This document shows, piece by piece, positions 7,063 to 15,564 of a stretch of 33,683 bases of DNA. The stretch's first letter is position 1, and each line of letters opens with the position of its first letter. The notes below the pieces were generated by a model. It saw only the letters and a list, made by a program, of their open reading frames with translations, ran no database searches and was not told where the DNA came from. The stretch is from Calothrix sp. CSU_2_0 (lineage in GTDB: Bacteria; Cyanobacteriota; Cyanobacteriia; Cyanobacteriales; Nostocaceae): positions 1 through 33,683 of the forward strand of contig JAAUPE010000077.1 of the NCBI GenBank assembly GCA_012034595.1. Direction: 5' to 3'. The translations under genes and the position numbers were made by a program.

Positions 7063-10000
7063 ATGCAATTATTACTTATTGGCTCTAACGTATTGGCACC
7101 ACGGATGATGGAACAGTGGCAATTTCTCATACAAAAGCAGGGCGATCGCAATTGGCAACCCTTAGAATCGCTCTATGTAGACATTCTTGAAGGGCGGTAT
7201 CGAGTTGTGGCGCGATCGTCTCGTGCGAATACGGATGTAGAAGTACGGGTAACTCATGTTTCCCCTGCGGAAATACCACCAAGACGGCGAATTCACAAGC
7301 GCTTGCGACGTAGTAATGATGAGGGGTTAATGGCTGTTATTCCCTTCACTTATTTTGCTCCGGGTGTGTGGGAGGTTCGCTGTTCGGGCGATTTAATGTC
7401 CGATATTTTTGGTACTTCTTGGCAGCATACTCTCAAACTACAGGTTTTACCTCAAGCGATATCTGACGACAAGCCGCTCCAAATCTACGCAACCGAAAAA
7501 TCTCCAGCTAGTAAGCTGGGAGAATATAAAGATACTTCTTTAAATACTTCCCCAACTGAAGTTGAAAGTGCCAGTTCCCCATCTCCAGCTTTTACTGCTT
7601 CCAATCTTCCAGTTCCTCCAGTTCCTCCCAATTTCGCACACACTCATACAATCTCATCTACGAAGTTGGAAATAGCACCTCCAAATGAAACCAGGATTGC
7701 TACACCAACCGAATCATTGCAGCAACCTAGTATTATTGATATTGCTGCTGAAGTTTGCGAAACTCCTTTAGATGATGCCGAAAAAGCGACTATTCCAGTA
7801 GAAAAGATTCCAAATCATCCCATACACGATATTCACGATATTGACATTGATATTGACATCGATGGGATTATTCGCGATGCTGATTTACCTCTAGAAAATC
7901 TAGAAGTTGAAGCCGAAACTACCAATCTAAATTATCAAGCAGAACAACTACCGCTAGAAGTATTACAGTCACTATCGATTAGCGAACTCGACGAAGAAAC
8001 GGTGATATTAAGCAATCCAGTTTCTACGGAAACTGAAGAAGTAATCGTCGAAGTTATCAAAAGCCACCAATTACCAATAGTTCCCACTGAAAATATTGTC
8101 GAGTCGGAAGACATAGTAGAAGGCACAATACTTAATCGCAGCAGTACAAGCGAAGAGAACTGGCAAAATACTAGCGAGGAGATAAGCGATCGCCTAGAAA
8201 TTAAAAAAGAAATTGAAAAAGAGATTGAACTTGAAATTAACGAGCCACTTGTTTTAAATACTAGTAATTTTACAGAGAGAACCTACCCAAATACTTTAGA
8301 AGAAATCATTGTAGATTTGCCAGTAAGTCCTGTCTGGGTCAAAGGTGACACCGCAGAGCAAATATTGCATAACTTAATTGAGTTGGCTTTACCTGCTACC
8401 GAACCAATACTTACCGAAGAAAAAGTTGAGAAATTGCCAAAAGATGATTCTCTTTCATCCTTGTCGCTAATTCTTGACGAGCATACCTATGTTGCCCGTT
8501 GGGGAGGAAATTTGACAATTTACGGAAGAGTGCAATTAAAGGAAACTGCTAACATAAATTCGATTGATGATGCAGCCGAATTTGAAAGTGTGGCTGGAGG
8601 TGAATTAAGATTAGAATTGCGATCGCCCCTTGGACGGCTTTCAGCATCGCCCCTTGGACGGCTTTCAAAATCGCCTTTAAGAAACTTTGGTTCAGGATTT
8701 GTTGGAGAATCACCAGAAGGATTAGAAGTTTTGATCCAGGTGCAGCAAGCTTTACCTGAGAAATTGCTCCCGTTTGGGTTTGATTTCTCGATTGAAATTC
8801 CCGCAAACTGCCCCTCTAAGCTACTTTTAGCCGATGTTAGCTTGTATGGCTTACTTGGTGGTGTTGGTGATTTGGAATTATTAGCAAGTCAGTCATTTAC
8901 AATTACGGCTGATGTCACTGAGTTATTAGCTGTTAACGCGACAGTTAAGCCTAGCGCGCCGGATATGCTAGAAGACTATGGGTTAGCTCAAATGACACCC
9001 GAACCCGAACCTGCTGTTTCCCTAGATTTAGAACTTTTTAATCTAGTTAAATCGGCAAAAAATCAAAATCGTCAACCTCTAGTTTTACAAGCATCTCCTA
9101 AGCGAGCTTTACCCCTACAAGTCGAGTCGCGGAAATTGCAGCACATTTCTACGCAAAATGATTCCTTGGGGGTATCACCCCAATTCAATTATCCAGCAAG
9201 TGAAACTACTGTTGTAGTTGCTAGGGATGTTTCCATGTCTAAAACCTCTAGCAGTTTACCATTTTTAAGAAAAAGAACTGCTTCAGCATCAGTAGATACA
9301 ACCGAGAAGATCGAGGAAATCCCCAATAACGCAACAGCGAATCCCGCAGAAATTGTTAATAATTATGTTGATATCTTGCAACAAAGGTCAAATAATGAAC
9401 TCCCTGTAGACGCAAATCAGGAAGCAAATCAAGAACAAGTAAATGAACTAATTAACAGCGATTTACAGAACCAAAATCAAGGTAATGAGGTCAATAACTC
9501 ATTAGAAATAAACTATCCAGTAACTCAAGATAATTTACCGCATAACCACAAACAATCTAAATCCAAACTAGTTTATTCTCCTCCAACCTCTGGAAATATT
9601 GCAGCAAATCGTCCTTACGTATCTCCGCTAATCAACAAATGGATGCAAAGTCAGGGTTATTCAGTGTTAGAAACCCTTGATTTAAGTCATCAAAATTACG
9701 ATACCAACATTCCAGCCGTCCATAATATTCCTCCCGTTGACACGCTGGAAACTACTAGTAATTATCCAGAATCTCCTAACCAAGAACTGCGAAACGAAGA
9801 TTCGGATTTATTAAACTTTGGCTTAGATTCCGAACTAGTTTCAGAAGCTGTTCCCGAATCAAATTTTGGAACTTCTGTTTCTGGATTAACCGATTCTGAG
9901 TTAACCAATTCTGAGTTAACCAATTCTAAGTTAACAAATCGAAACTCATTTAGAAACACAGCAACACCCCAATCGTGGTTAGCGCGGGAAATAGTTGTCG

Positions 10001-10503
10001 ATGATATAGTTAGGGACAACGAAAACGAAAATATTACCAATAGCCAAAAGCAACCCCAAGAAGAACCAGTCTCATCAGTAGCATCAGTAGCGGAAATATT
10101 ATCTTCCTTAGGATTAGATGTCGAAGAAGAAATAGAATTGCTACCAGTACCCCAACTAAGTTTACCAACTGGCGAACTGATATCAGGCAATACAATTCGA
10201 GTCAGAGTAGTTGTACCAGAGATACGTCCGCAGACAGCAGTAAAACTATGGATTGAGGATTGCCAGACTCGGTGGTTGCTCGAAGAACCACATTTACTGA
10301 CAGATTTGCTACCAAACCCCTTCGGTGATGGAATGGAAGCGATCGCAGAAATTAATATTCCCTTTGGCTGTCTAGAGCTTCGCATCGAAGCAATTGCGAT
10401 CGATATTGTCACTCAACAAGAAAGTCACAAAGCCAGCATTCAACGCACCGTTATCCCCCCAGATTTACCAAACTTACAAATGGATGAGTTGTTAGGAATT
10501 TAA
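7063..10503 (+). CDS. Large protein of unknown function with disordered central region
   Basis: 1146 aa, not recognised. The N-terminal about 150 residues are ordered and basic (WQFLIQKQGDRNWQPLES, then PPRRRIHKRLRRSND and a beta-rich FAPGVWEVRCSGD). Residues about 150-480 are acidic and low-complexity, including an Asp/Ile run (HDIDIDIDIDG). A second ordered part at about 465-625 opens with YVARWGGNLTIYGRV and reads like a beta sandwich. Another disordered part rich in Asn/Gln/Glu follows. The last about 120 residues are ordered (VRVVVPEIRPQTAVKLWIED...). There is no signal peptide and no catalytic motif. The start is uncertain: ATG 7063 opens the frame after AAGG, but MEQWQFLIQ from ATG 7108 may be the true N-terminus. 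In-frame 24-bp and 15-bp DNA repeats occur inside. Confidence 0.75.
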   Translation: MQLLLIGSNVLAPRMMEQWQFLIQKQGDRNWQPLESLYVDILEGRYRVVARSSRANTDVEVRVTHVSPAEIPPRRRIHKRLRRSNDEGLMAVIPFTYFAPGVWEVRCSGDLMSDIFGTSWQHTLKLQVLPQAISDDKPLQIYATEKSPASKLGEYKDTSLNTSPTEVESASSPSPAFTASNLPVPPVPPNFAHTHTISSTKLEIAPPNETRIATPTESLQQPSIIDIAAEVCETPLDDAEKATIPVEKIPNHPIHDIHDIDIDIDIDGIIRDADLPLENLEVEAETTNLNYQAEQLPLEVLQSLSISELDEETVILSNPVSTETEEVIVEVIKSHQLPIVPTENIVESEDIVEGTILNRSSTSEENWQNTSEEISDRLEIKKEIEKEIELEINEPLVLNTSNFTERTYPNTLEEIIVDLPVSPVWVKGDTAEQILHNLIELALPATEPILTEEKVEKLPKDDSLSSLSLILDEHTYVARWGGNLTIYGRVQLKETANINSIDDAAEFESVAGGELRLELRSPLGRLSASPLGRLSKSPLRNFGSGFVGESPEGLEVLIQVQQALPEKLLPFGFDFSIEIPANCPSKLLLADVSLYGLLGGVGDLELLASQSFTITADVTELLAVNATVKPSAPDMLEDYGLAQMTPEPEPAVSLDLELFNLVKSAKNQNRQPLVLQASPKRALPLQVESRKLQHISTQNDSLGVSPQFNYPASETTVVVARDVSMSKTSSSLPFLRKRTASASVDTTEKIEEIPNNATANPAEIVNNYVDILQQRSNNELPVDANQEANQEQVNELINSDLQNQNQGNEVNNSLEINYPVTQDNLPHNHKQSKSKLVYSPPTSGNIAANRPYVSPLINKWMQSQGYSVLETLDLSHQNYDTNIPAVHNIPPVDTLETTSNYPESPNQELRNEDSDLLNFGLDSELVSEAVPESNFGTSVSGLTDSELTNSELTNSKLTNRNSFRNTATPQSWLAREIVVDDIVRDNENENITNSQKQPQEEPVSSVASVAEILSSLGLDVEEEIELLPVPQLSLPTGELISGNTIRVRVVVPEIRPQTAVKLWIEDCQTRWLLEEPHLLTDLLPNPFGDGMEAIAEINIPFGCLELRIEAIAIDIVTQQESHKASIQRTVIPPDLPNLQMDELLGI
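8623..8670 (+). repeat. 24-bp tandem repeat within the 1146-aa gene
   Basis: Two copies of a 24-bp unit (TCGCCCCTTGGACGGCTTTC plus 4 bases) encode SPLGRLSA/SPLGRLSK. A third partial unit (TCGCC) follows. The frame is kept, consistent with slippage expansion. Confidence 0.85.
9892..9938 (+). repeat. 15-bp tandem repeat within the 1146-aa gene
   Basis: Three near-identical 15-bp units (ATTCTGAGTTAACCA type) encode DSELT-NSELT-NSKLT. They lie in the Asn/Ser-rich disordered part. Confidence 0.8.
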
Positions 10504-10685
10504 GAAATACAAGGATGCTTCCCTAGTGGCAAGATTTGCGCGACATATCCCGTCTCTCTCAAAATCCCCAATCCCCAATTCCCAATACCAATTCATGTTA
10601 AAAATCTTGAGAATTTCGTAAAATGAGTTTGAAATTGCAGTAAGCTCGTTTTGAATTGTAGTTTCTTTTAATAGGAATATTTACT

Positions 10686-10796
10686 ATGTCAGCATCCTTT
10701 TTGCCCTCAATCCTCGTTCCTTGTATTGGTTACGTTTTTGCTGGTGTAACAATGGCATTTATGTTCTTATACATGGAAAGCGACGATATCAGCTAA
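10686..10796 (+). CDS. psaI: Photosystem I reaction centre subunit VIII (PsaI)
   Basis: A 36-aa single-pass thylakoid protein. It begins MSASFLPSILVPCIGYVF and ends with FMFLYMESDDIS. The hydrophobic helix between a short N-terminus and an acidic tail after FLY(I/M)E is the PsaI pattern. PsaI helps anchor PsaL and PSI trimer/tetramer organisation (family knowledge). An AGGA about 9 nt upstream can serve as ribosome site. It stands alone and converges on psbJ across a bidirectional hairpin terminator. The length is normal for the family. Confidence 0.85.
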   Translation: MSASFLPSILVPCIGYVFAGVTMAFMFLYMESDDIS

Positions 10797-11036
10797 ATCA
10801 GCAGCTGTTAACAGATTGACTTACTGCGAACCGCAAACCGACAATTGCGAATCGTACTGACTATTGCCTAAATAATAATTAAAACCGCCTATCTGTAAAG
10901 ATAAGCGGCTTTTTAAATGCTGATTTTATACAATTCTTAATTAGTCGCAACCAGCAAAAACTTAATACTAACCACCGATCGCTTTATCAATAAATAAAAT
11001 CAGCAATTAGCATTTGCACAATCGATTCTAATTAAA
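10797..11036. other. Convergent intergenic region, psaI/psbJ
   Basis: About 240 nt between two convergent photosystem transcripts. It holds the terminator at 10881-10915. No further gene is seen. Confidence 0.5.
10881..10915. terminator. Bidirectional intrinsic terminator between psaI and psbEFLJ
   Basis: CCGCCTATCT and AGATAAGCGG form a 10-bp stem with one mismatch and a GTAA loop. It is flanked by AAAA on the left and CTTTTT on the right, so it can end both psaI (+) and the psbJ transcript (-). Confidence 0.75.
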
Positions 11037-11156
11037 TTACATCGAAGAACCAATGCCAGCATAGGCTCCATAGAAGAAAATGCCTACAACAGTAATTACG
11101 CCTAATCCTGCGACTGTAGCTACAATCCACAGGGGTATTCTCCCACTTTCAGACAC
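11037..11156 (-). CDS. psbJ: Photosystem II protein J
   Basis: A 39-aa single-helix PSII subunit located near cytochrome b559. The sequence runs [19 protein letters not shown] to [12 protein letters not shown], a textbook PsbJ. It uses a GTG start preceded by a strong AAGGAGG about 8 nt upstream. Last gene of psbE-psbF-psbL-psbJ. Confidence 0.97.
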   Translation of the reverse strand: MSESGRIPLWIVATVAGLGVITVVGIFFYGAYAGIGSSM

Positions 11157-11247
11157 AGCTTTTTCCTCCTTCACGAAAATTAATGATTTAATAACGAAGC
11201 ACAAACAGCAAAAGACAATAAAGCAATTTTATCTACAAACTAGTTAC

Positions 11248-11367
11248 TTAGTTGAAAAAGTAACTCGAAAATAAAATTCCCAAAACGAAAATGAGCAGTA
11301 AACCAAGATAAAGTGAAGTACGGTTTAGCTCAACTGGTTGATTATTAGAATTAGGGGTTCTATCCAT
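11248..11367 (-). CDS. psbL: Photosystem II protein L
   Basis: A 39-aa PSII subunit, single transmembrane helix. It begins [20 protein letters not shown] and ends FSSYFFN, diagnostic for PsbL, which sits near the QA site and the dimer interface. ATG start with AGGAGA upstream. It lies 20 nt after psbF and 91 nt before psbJ in the same operon. Confidence 0.97.
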   Translation of the reverse strand: MDRTPNSNNQPVELNRTSLYLGLLLIFVLGILFSSYFFN

Positions 11368-11387
11368 GATTTTCTCCTAGCTGCTTA

Positions 11388-11525
11388 TTAGCGTTGAATA
11401 AATTGCATAGCTGCGATCGCACCTAAGAAGAAGACGCTGGGCACAGCTAGGGTATGAACTGCAATCCAACGAACCGTAAAAATAGGATACTGAATTGGTT
11501 GGTTTATGTTATTGCCGCTAGTCAT
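11388..11525 (-). CDS. psbF: Cytochrome b559 subunit beta
   Basis: A 45-aa haem-binding PSII subunit. It begins [16 protein letters not shown]; the haem-ligand His is residue 24 in [18 protein letters not shown]. It pairs with PsbE His23 to hold the b559 haem. It starts 9 nt after the psbE stop codon. Confidence 0.97.
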   Translation of the reverse strand: MTSGNNINQPIQYPIFTVRWIAVHTLAVPSVFFLGAIAAMQFIQR

Positions 11526-11534
11526 AATCTGACA

Positions 11535-11783
11535 CTACTTACCAATATATTTTTCGACTTGATTTTTTGCTTCAAAACGGTTATTGACAATGGGTACTTC
11601 TTGACGTGTTTGAGTGAAGTATTGGTCTGGACGCGGTGTGCCAAAAACATCATACGCCAAACCAGTTTGTACAAATAACCAACCAGCAATAAATAATGCT
11701 GGAATTGTGATGCTGTGGATTACCCAGTAACGAATACTGGTAATAATGTCCCCAAAGGGACGTTCTCCAGTGGTACCTGACAT
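11535..11783 (-). CDS. psbE: Cytochrome b559 subunit alpha
   Basis: An 82-aa PSII subunit: [20 protein letters not shown], then His23 (haem ligand) in the single membrane helix, then the conserved lumenal part [17 protein letters not shown]. It is the first gene of the psbEFLJ operon. GGGAG lies 5 nt before the ATG. Upstream (minus strand) a GATAAT hexamer with a TTGTAA 19 nt further up may be part of its promoter, but the spacing is poor. Confidence 0.98.
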   Translation of the reverse strand: MSGTTGERPFGDIITSIRYWVIHSITIPALFIAGWLFVQTGLAYDVFGTPRPDQYFTQTRQEVPIVNNRFEAKNQVEKYIGK

Positions 11784-12099
11784 TTTTCTCCCTACCTAGG
11801 TTATAAACGTTTAAATGCATCCAGCTACAACGCTTGTTTTATTTCGCAGTACTTAGCGAAAAGTCAAACCGTTGATAGTTTGATGACTTGATGAGTTTAT
11901 TATCCTACAAAGTTAAGAAAGAGTTACAACTTGCAAAGTTTTTCTCACAAAAGTTTTTTTACAGGGAATTGGGAATTGGAAATTGGAAATTGGGCATTGG
12001 GCATTGGGCATTGGGCATTAGGTATTTATTAATTCCTGACTACCTGAACTCCTGATTCCTGAACTCCTGACTCCTGACTCCTGACTCCTGAACTCCTGA
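11784..12099. other. psbE upstream region with short tandem repeats
   Basis: About 315 nt. The part next to psbE (11784-11960) presumably holds its promoter and 5' leader. From 11964 to 12021 there are GGGAATT/GGGCATT heptamers, and from about 12034 to 12100 CTCCTGA/CCTGAA repeats that run up to the ycf48 stop codon. Such STRR-type heptamers are common between genes in Nostocales. Confidence 0.7.
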
Positions 12100-12100
12100 T
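11964..12100. repeat. Heptamer short tandem repeats (STRR type)
   Basis: Two blocks: degenerate GGGAATT/GGGCATT units (11964-12021) and CTCCTGA units (12034-12100). They do not code and abut the 3' end of ycf48. Confidence 0.8.
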
Positions 12101-13122
12101 TAAGCTGATTTTTCGGGTGCTATATCGGGTCGATACTTGAGTAAATATCCACCGCGATCGCCAATAATGAAACCTTTATCGGGTGATAAAAAGACGATTT
12201 TGAACAGGTTGGCTGGGACTTCTTCAACATCACGGTCTTTTTCCCAAGTTTTTCCACCATCGGAACTTCGTAATAAATTACCACTTCCACCAGCGACCCA
12301 AACTTCATCGGGGGTACGATATGCCAAATCGAGTAAACCCCAGCTGGTAGACAGTTCGGGATATTGTGCTTCTAACCATTCTTCAGGTTTTTCGGGATTA
12401 GTGTACTGAACTTGACCGCCACGTGCTAACATCCACATTTGCCCATCGTTGGTAAAGCCCATATTTTCGACACGACGTGAACTATTGCGGTTGTGGGGAA
12501 CCCAGGCAGCTTGTCCAGGTTCCCAAGTCGAGTAAAAGTTACCTTTCGCCGAAACAGCAATATATTTACCATCAGGCGATCGCTTCATATTGCGAACAAA
12601 ACCAACGGCTTCGGCTACTTGGGCTTTCCAGTTTTTACCACCATCAGTAGTTTCGTAGATAGCACCGACATTTGTTACCATTTCGGCATTATTAGCACCT
12701 AAAGCGACAACGTTAATGGGACTACCGGGTAGTTTTTCGCTCAGAGGAATGCGCGACCAAGATTTACCTTCATCGGTGGTATGTAACATTAACGAAGGTT
12801 CACCCACAATCCAACCTTCTTTACCAGAGAAACTCACCGAGTTAAAGCGGAAATTTTCACCCTCGTCATCAAGTTGAAGTGCGATCGCATTCCAACTATT
12901 TCCACCATCGTTAGTTTCCAGCAAAGTCGAATCGCTACCAACGACAAATCCATGCGAGGAGTTATCAACAAAAGTAATATCCAGTAGTTTTGCATCTGTA
13001 GGTACAGAAATTACCTCCCAAGGATTGTAGGCTGTGGACGGCACGCTGCTGCAACCAACGCAAGCCAAAACAACCACCGCTACAGCCAGTATTCTTTGCC
13101 AAAATCTCGAAATTGAAAGCAT
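12100..13122 (-). CDS. ycf48: Photosystem II assembly/stability factor Ycf48 (HCF136)
   Basis: A 340-aa lumenal assembly factor that binds newly made D1 and supports PSII reaction-centre formation (family knowledge). A signal peptide ends at VLACVGC|SSVPS, a lipobox, so it is probably lipid-anchored. The mature part is a seven-bladed beta-propeller with repeated Asp-Gly-Gly-x-x-W motifs (DGGNSW, DEGKSW, DGGKNW, DGGKTW) of BNR/sortilin type. The length is normal. It lies between rubA and psbE on the same strand, the conserved cyanobacterial order rubA-ycf48-psbEFLJ. The roughly 315-340 nt gaps, filled with short repeats, are larger than usual. Confidence 0.95.
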   Translation of the reverse strand: MLSISRFWQRILAVAVVVLACVGCSSVPSTAYNPWEVISVPTDAKLLDITFVDNSSHGFVVGSDSTLLETNDGGNSWNAIALQLDDEGENFRFNSVSFSGKEGWIVGEPSLMLHTTDEGKSWSRIPLSEKLPGSPINVVALGANNAEMVTNVGAIYETTDGGKNWKAQVAEAVGFVRNMKRSPDGKYIAVSAKGNFYSTWEPGQAAWVPHNRNSSRRVENMGFTNDGQMWMLARGGQVQYTNPEKPEEWLEAQYPELSTSWGLLDLAYRTPDEVWVAGGSGNLLRSSDGGKTWEKDRDVEEVPANLFKIVFLSPDKGFIIGDRGGYLLKYRPDIAPEKSA

Positions 13123-13163
13123 TATTATTCTTTGTAGTTAGTTTTGATGAAAATTTAGCTAAA

Positions 13164-13228
13164 TTGGAAATAGGGAATTGGGAATTGGGAATTGGGAATT
13201 GGGCATTGAAAATTGGGGATTAGAAGTT
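13164..13228. repeat. GGGAATT heptamer tandem repeats
   Basis: Consecutive GGGAATT units degrade into GGGCATT and AAATTGG variants. Same family as the block at 11964-12021. Confidence 0.8.
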
Positions 13229-13380
13229 GAATATCAAAAAACGACTGAAGGAACACCAAGAAATAAATTGTCCCCAATTATTGTAGGGGTGGGGTTTTCC
13301 CACCCTTACCTACAAGCGATAGATAAATCCATAACTTCAGATATTTTATTTTCTGGAAATCCCTAACTAAAATTATTTTC

Positions 13381-13451
13381 CCTTGCCCCATGCCCATTGC
13401 CCCTTGCCATTACCCATTGCCCCATGCCCATTGCCCCTTGCCATTACCCAT
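13381..13451. repeat. Short tandem repeat block (TGCCCAT/TGCCCCT)
   Basis: Two roughly 34-bp units, each containing CCCATTGCCCCTTGCCATTA, lie directly after the 3' end of rubA on the minus strand. Confidence 0.75.
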
Positions 13452-13458
13452 AATCCTT

Positions 13459-13854
13459 TTACTGCAAGCTATATAAACTGAGAAAGAGTAAAAAGCCAAT
13501 TCCCAAACTGCCGAAAATCAGGATATTTTTTTGCGTTGGAGTCAAATTATTTACACCCAAGCCAAAACCAAGGTTTTCTTTAAAACCTGATGCTAGACCA
13601 GCAGGACCAATATTAGCAAAAGCCGCTTTCTTAGCACTACAAACTGGACAGCGCCAATTTATCGGTAATTCCTCAAAAGGTCTACCAGCAGGAATATCCC
13701 GTTTATCGTCACCTTTTTCGGGTTCGTAAACATAACCGCAGGCTCGACACTCGTAGCGGTCTAACTCTACTATCTCAACAGTTGTATCAACGTCTGTCTC
13801 AACGTTTATATCAACCGTCATTTCAAGTGGTTGTTCGTTACCTTGTTCGCTCAT
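13459..13854 (-). CDS. rubA: Membrane-anchored rubredoxin (RubA)
   Basis: A 131-aa one-iron electron carrier needed early in photosystem assembly in oxygenic phototrophs (family knowledge). The iron ligands are two CxxC pairs: C36/C39 (YECRACGYVYEP) and C69/C72 (WRCPVCSAKK). A C-terminal membrane helix (about 109-128, NILIFGSLGIGFLLFLSLY) anchors it, as in other cyanobacterial RubA. The acidic N-terminal extension of about 30 residues is longer than in simple rubredoxins. GAGG upstream supports the ATG. First gene of the rubA-ycf48-psbEFLJ series. Confidence 0.95.
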   Translation of the reverse strand: MSEQGNEQPLEMTVDINVETDVDTTVEIVELDRYECRACGYVYEPEKGDDKRDIPAGRPFEELPINWRCPVCSAKKAAFANIGPAGLASGFKENLGFGLGVNNLTPTQKNILIFGSLGIGFLLFLSLYSLQ

Positions 13855-13980
13855 AAGACCTCATGGTATGCGGGAAACTCAGTCACTTTAGTGCTTCCTA
13901 GTGAAGCTACACGGGCGATTCTAACCGCAATTATATTAAATGCTGATTTTTAAATGGATATAATCCCAGGAACCAGCAAA

Positions 13981-14265
13981 CCTGTGAAAGTTACCGGGGG
14001 AAGCTTCCCCCGGCGCATTTCACGTTTAAGTTCCCTCGCTCAACGCAGTTAAGATGAGCCAATGCGTTGCCGGGGTTCCCCCGGTTGTAGCAAGTGGCAT
14101 GTCTTGCCCTAAGCAACACTATTAACAAGATAGTTTGAAGATAATCCGAGCTAGGGAAACACTCAGAAGTTCGTACCAAACTGCGTCTCAGTGAGCTAGT
14201 CAAACACGTAAGTCCTGTTATTTACAAGCTCAGTCTCTTTAGGGTTGAGTTATTGACGATGCCGG
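13981..14265. other. Structured GC-rich segment, possible RNA or mobile-element remnant
   Basis: It contains a perfect 20-bp palindrome, CCGGGGGAAGCTTCCCCCGG (13994-14013). A 7-bp pair CAACGCA/TGCGTTG (14041-14047 and 14063-14069) lies directly next to a 6-bp stem, CCGGGG-ttc-CCCCGG (14070-14084). The base composition stands out from the AT-rich surroundings. A minus-strand frame of 70 codons covers it but does not look like a known protein. Near its right end, CGTAAGTCC resembles the terminal repeat of the MITE at 18895. It may be a structured RNA, a bidirectional terminator, or the decayed end of an insertion element. Confidence 0.4.
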
Positions 14266-14405
14266 AGTTGGTAGTTGATAGGCGAGTTGAATTATTAAAT
14301 ATACGTTACAAATTATGACACAACTGTTAGGTTTTTCTATAGCAACTAAAAATGATTCAAATTACTCGCATATCTGTTTTATAAGATTCAAAAAAGCCAA
14401 GGCGA

Positions 14406-14411
14406 TATAAT
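14406..14411 (+). promoter_or_regulatory. Candidate -10 box of ndhCKJ
   Basis: TATAAT occurs 54 nt before the ndhC GTG. No TTGACA-like -35 lies at the proper distance, so this is only a candidate. Confidence 0.3.
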
Positions 14412-14464
14412 GTATGTAAAAGAAGGTAACAAAGTTAATTTCACTCTGGCGGTAGATATTTATT

Positions 14465-14827
14465 GTGTTTGTCCTTAGCGGTTACGAATACCTTCTAGGC
14501 TTTCTAATTATTTGTAGCCTAGTACCAGCTCTTGCTCTGAGCGCGTCTAAACTTCTACGACCAAGTGGTCGCAACCCCGAACGGCGTACAACTTATGAAT
14601 CCGGAATGGAGCCGATTGGTGGAGCCTGGATTCAGTTCAACATTCGCTACTACATGTTTGCGCTAGTCTTTGTCGTCTTTGATGTGGAGACTGTATTTTT
14701 ATACCCTTGGGCGGTTGCTTTCCACCGTTTGGGTATATTGGCGTTTATTGAAGCACTAATATTTATCGCAATTCTTGTAGTTGCCCTAGTTTACGCATGG
14801 CGTAAAGGAGCTTTGGAATGGTCTTAG
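14465..14827 (+). CDS. ndhC: NAD(P)H-quinone oxidoreductase subunit 3 (NdhC)
   Basis: A 120-aa membrane subunit of the cyanobacterial NDH-1 complex (respiration, cyclic electron flow, CO2 uptake). Three transmembrane helices and the conserved loop [20 protein letters not shown] with [12 protein letters not shown] are clear. The start is GTG (GTG TTT GTC). Its end overlaps the ndhK start by 10 nt, so the two are translationally coupled. Confidence 0.97.
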   Translation: MFVLSGYEYLLGFLIICSLVPALALSASKLLRPSGRNPERRTTYESGMEPIGGAWIQFNIRYYMFALVFVVFDVETVFLYPWAVAFHRLGILAFIEALIFIAILVVALVYAWRKGALEWS

Positions 14828-15564
14828 ATGTGAATTCAGCAAAAGAAGCCCAGCAACCGACAGAGCGCATTCTCAACCCAATTCAACGTCCGACTGTTAC
14901 CCAAGAATTGTCGGAAAATGTCATTTTAACAACTGTTGATGACCTTTATAACTGGGCACGGCTTTCGAGTTTGTGGCCGTTGTTGTTTGGGACAGCTTGC
15001 TGCTTTATTGAGTTTGCAGCCATGATTGGCTCTCGATTTGATTTTGACCGTTTTGGACTTATTCCCCGTTCTAGTCCCCGCCAAGCCGATTTAATCATCA
15101 CAGCAGGTACAATTACGATGAAGATGGCACCCCAATTGGTGCGTCTTTATGAACAAATGCCCGAACCTAAGTATGTGATTGCAATGGGTGCTTGTACGAT
15201 TACTGGTGGAATGTTCAGCGTTGATTCCCCGAGCGCTGTACGTGGTGTGGATAAACTCATACCTGTAGATGTGTATTTACCTGGATGCCCTCCCCGTCCA
15301 GAAGCGATTATGGACGCGATTATTAAGTTGCGGAAAAAAATCTCTGATGATTCGATGCAGGAGCGGGAAACCATTCGCCAAACTCACCGCTATTACAGTA
15401 CTACCCATAATATGAAGCCTGTTGAACAAATCCTAACTGGTAAGTATATGCAGTCGGAAGCTCGCTTTACACCACCGAAGGAATTAACTGAAGGTCTGGG
15501 TATGCCTGTACCACCAGCGTTGCTTACATCGCCGAAACAGAAGGAGACAACCGAACGTGGCTGA
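14818..15564 (+). CDS. ndhK: NAD(P)H-quinone oxidoreductase subunit K (NdhK), 4Fe-4S protein
   Basis: A 248-aa NuoB/PSST homologue carrying the N2-type 4Fe-4S cluster near the quinone site. The four cluster cysteines are visible: C61 and C62 ([10 protein letters not shown]), C126 (MGACTITGG) and C157 ([10 protein letters not shown]). The C-terminal extension after about residue 185 is typical of cyanobacterial NdhK. It overlaps ndhC by 10 nt and ndhJ by 8 nt. Confidence 0.98.
   Translation: MVLDVNSAKEAQQPTERILNPIQRPTVTQELSENVILTTVDDLYNWARLSSLWPLLFGTACCFIEFAAMIGSRFDFDRFGLIPRSSPRQADLIITAGTITMKMAPQLVRLYEQMPEPKYVIAMGACTITGGMFSVDSPSAVRGVDKLIPVDVYLPGCPPRPEAIMDAIIKLRKKISDDSMQERETIRQTHRYYSTTHNMKPVEQILTGKYMQSEARFTPPKELTEGLGMPVPPALLTSPKQKETTERG

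Larger units (their letters stand above)
13123..13458. other. Intergenic region rubA/ycf48 with repeats and a hairpin
   Basis: About 336 nt. It contains GGGAATT heptamers (13164-13228), a hairpin of the TTGTAGG-GGTGGG...CCCACC-CCTACAA type (13281-13315), and CCCATTGCCCCTTGCC repeats (13381-13451). No gene is seen. The hairpin could attenuate rubA-ycf48 read-through. Confidence 0.65.
13855..14464. other. Divergent intergenic region rubA/ndhC
   Basis: About 610 nt between divergent transcripts. 13855-13980 should contain the rubA promoter. 13981-14265 is an unusually GC-rich, hairpin-rich segment (listed separately). 14266-14464 leads to ndhC and includes a TATAAT hexamer at 14406-14411. Confidence 0.6.

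Noticed and set aside
9762-10412. A 216-codon minus-strand frame opposite the 1146-aa gene
   Set aside because: It is antisense to the conserved-looking C-terminal part and Ser/Thr-rich, as expected for the complement of the sense codons, with no motif.
11964-12100. CRISPR-like tandem repeats
   Set aside because: The units are 7-8 bp, degenerate and without unique spacers, so they are STRR-type heptamers. The same applies to the blocks at 13164, 13381, 25423 and 33554.
13991-14203. A 70-codon minus-strand frame between rubA and ndhC
   Set aside because: It lies across the palindromes, has a composition dictated by the hairpins, and shows no recognisable domain. I treat the segment as structured DNA/RNA or an element remnant.
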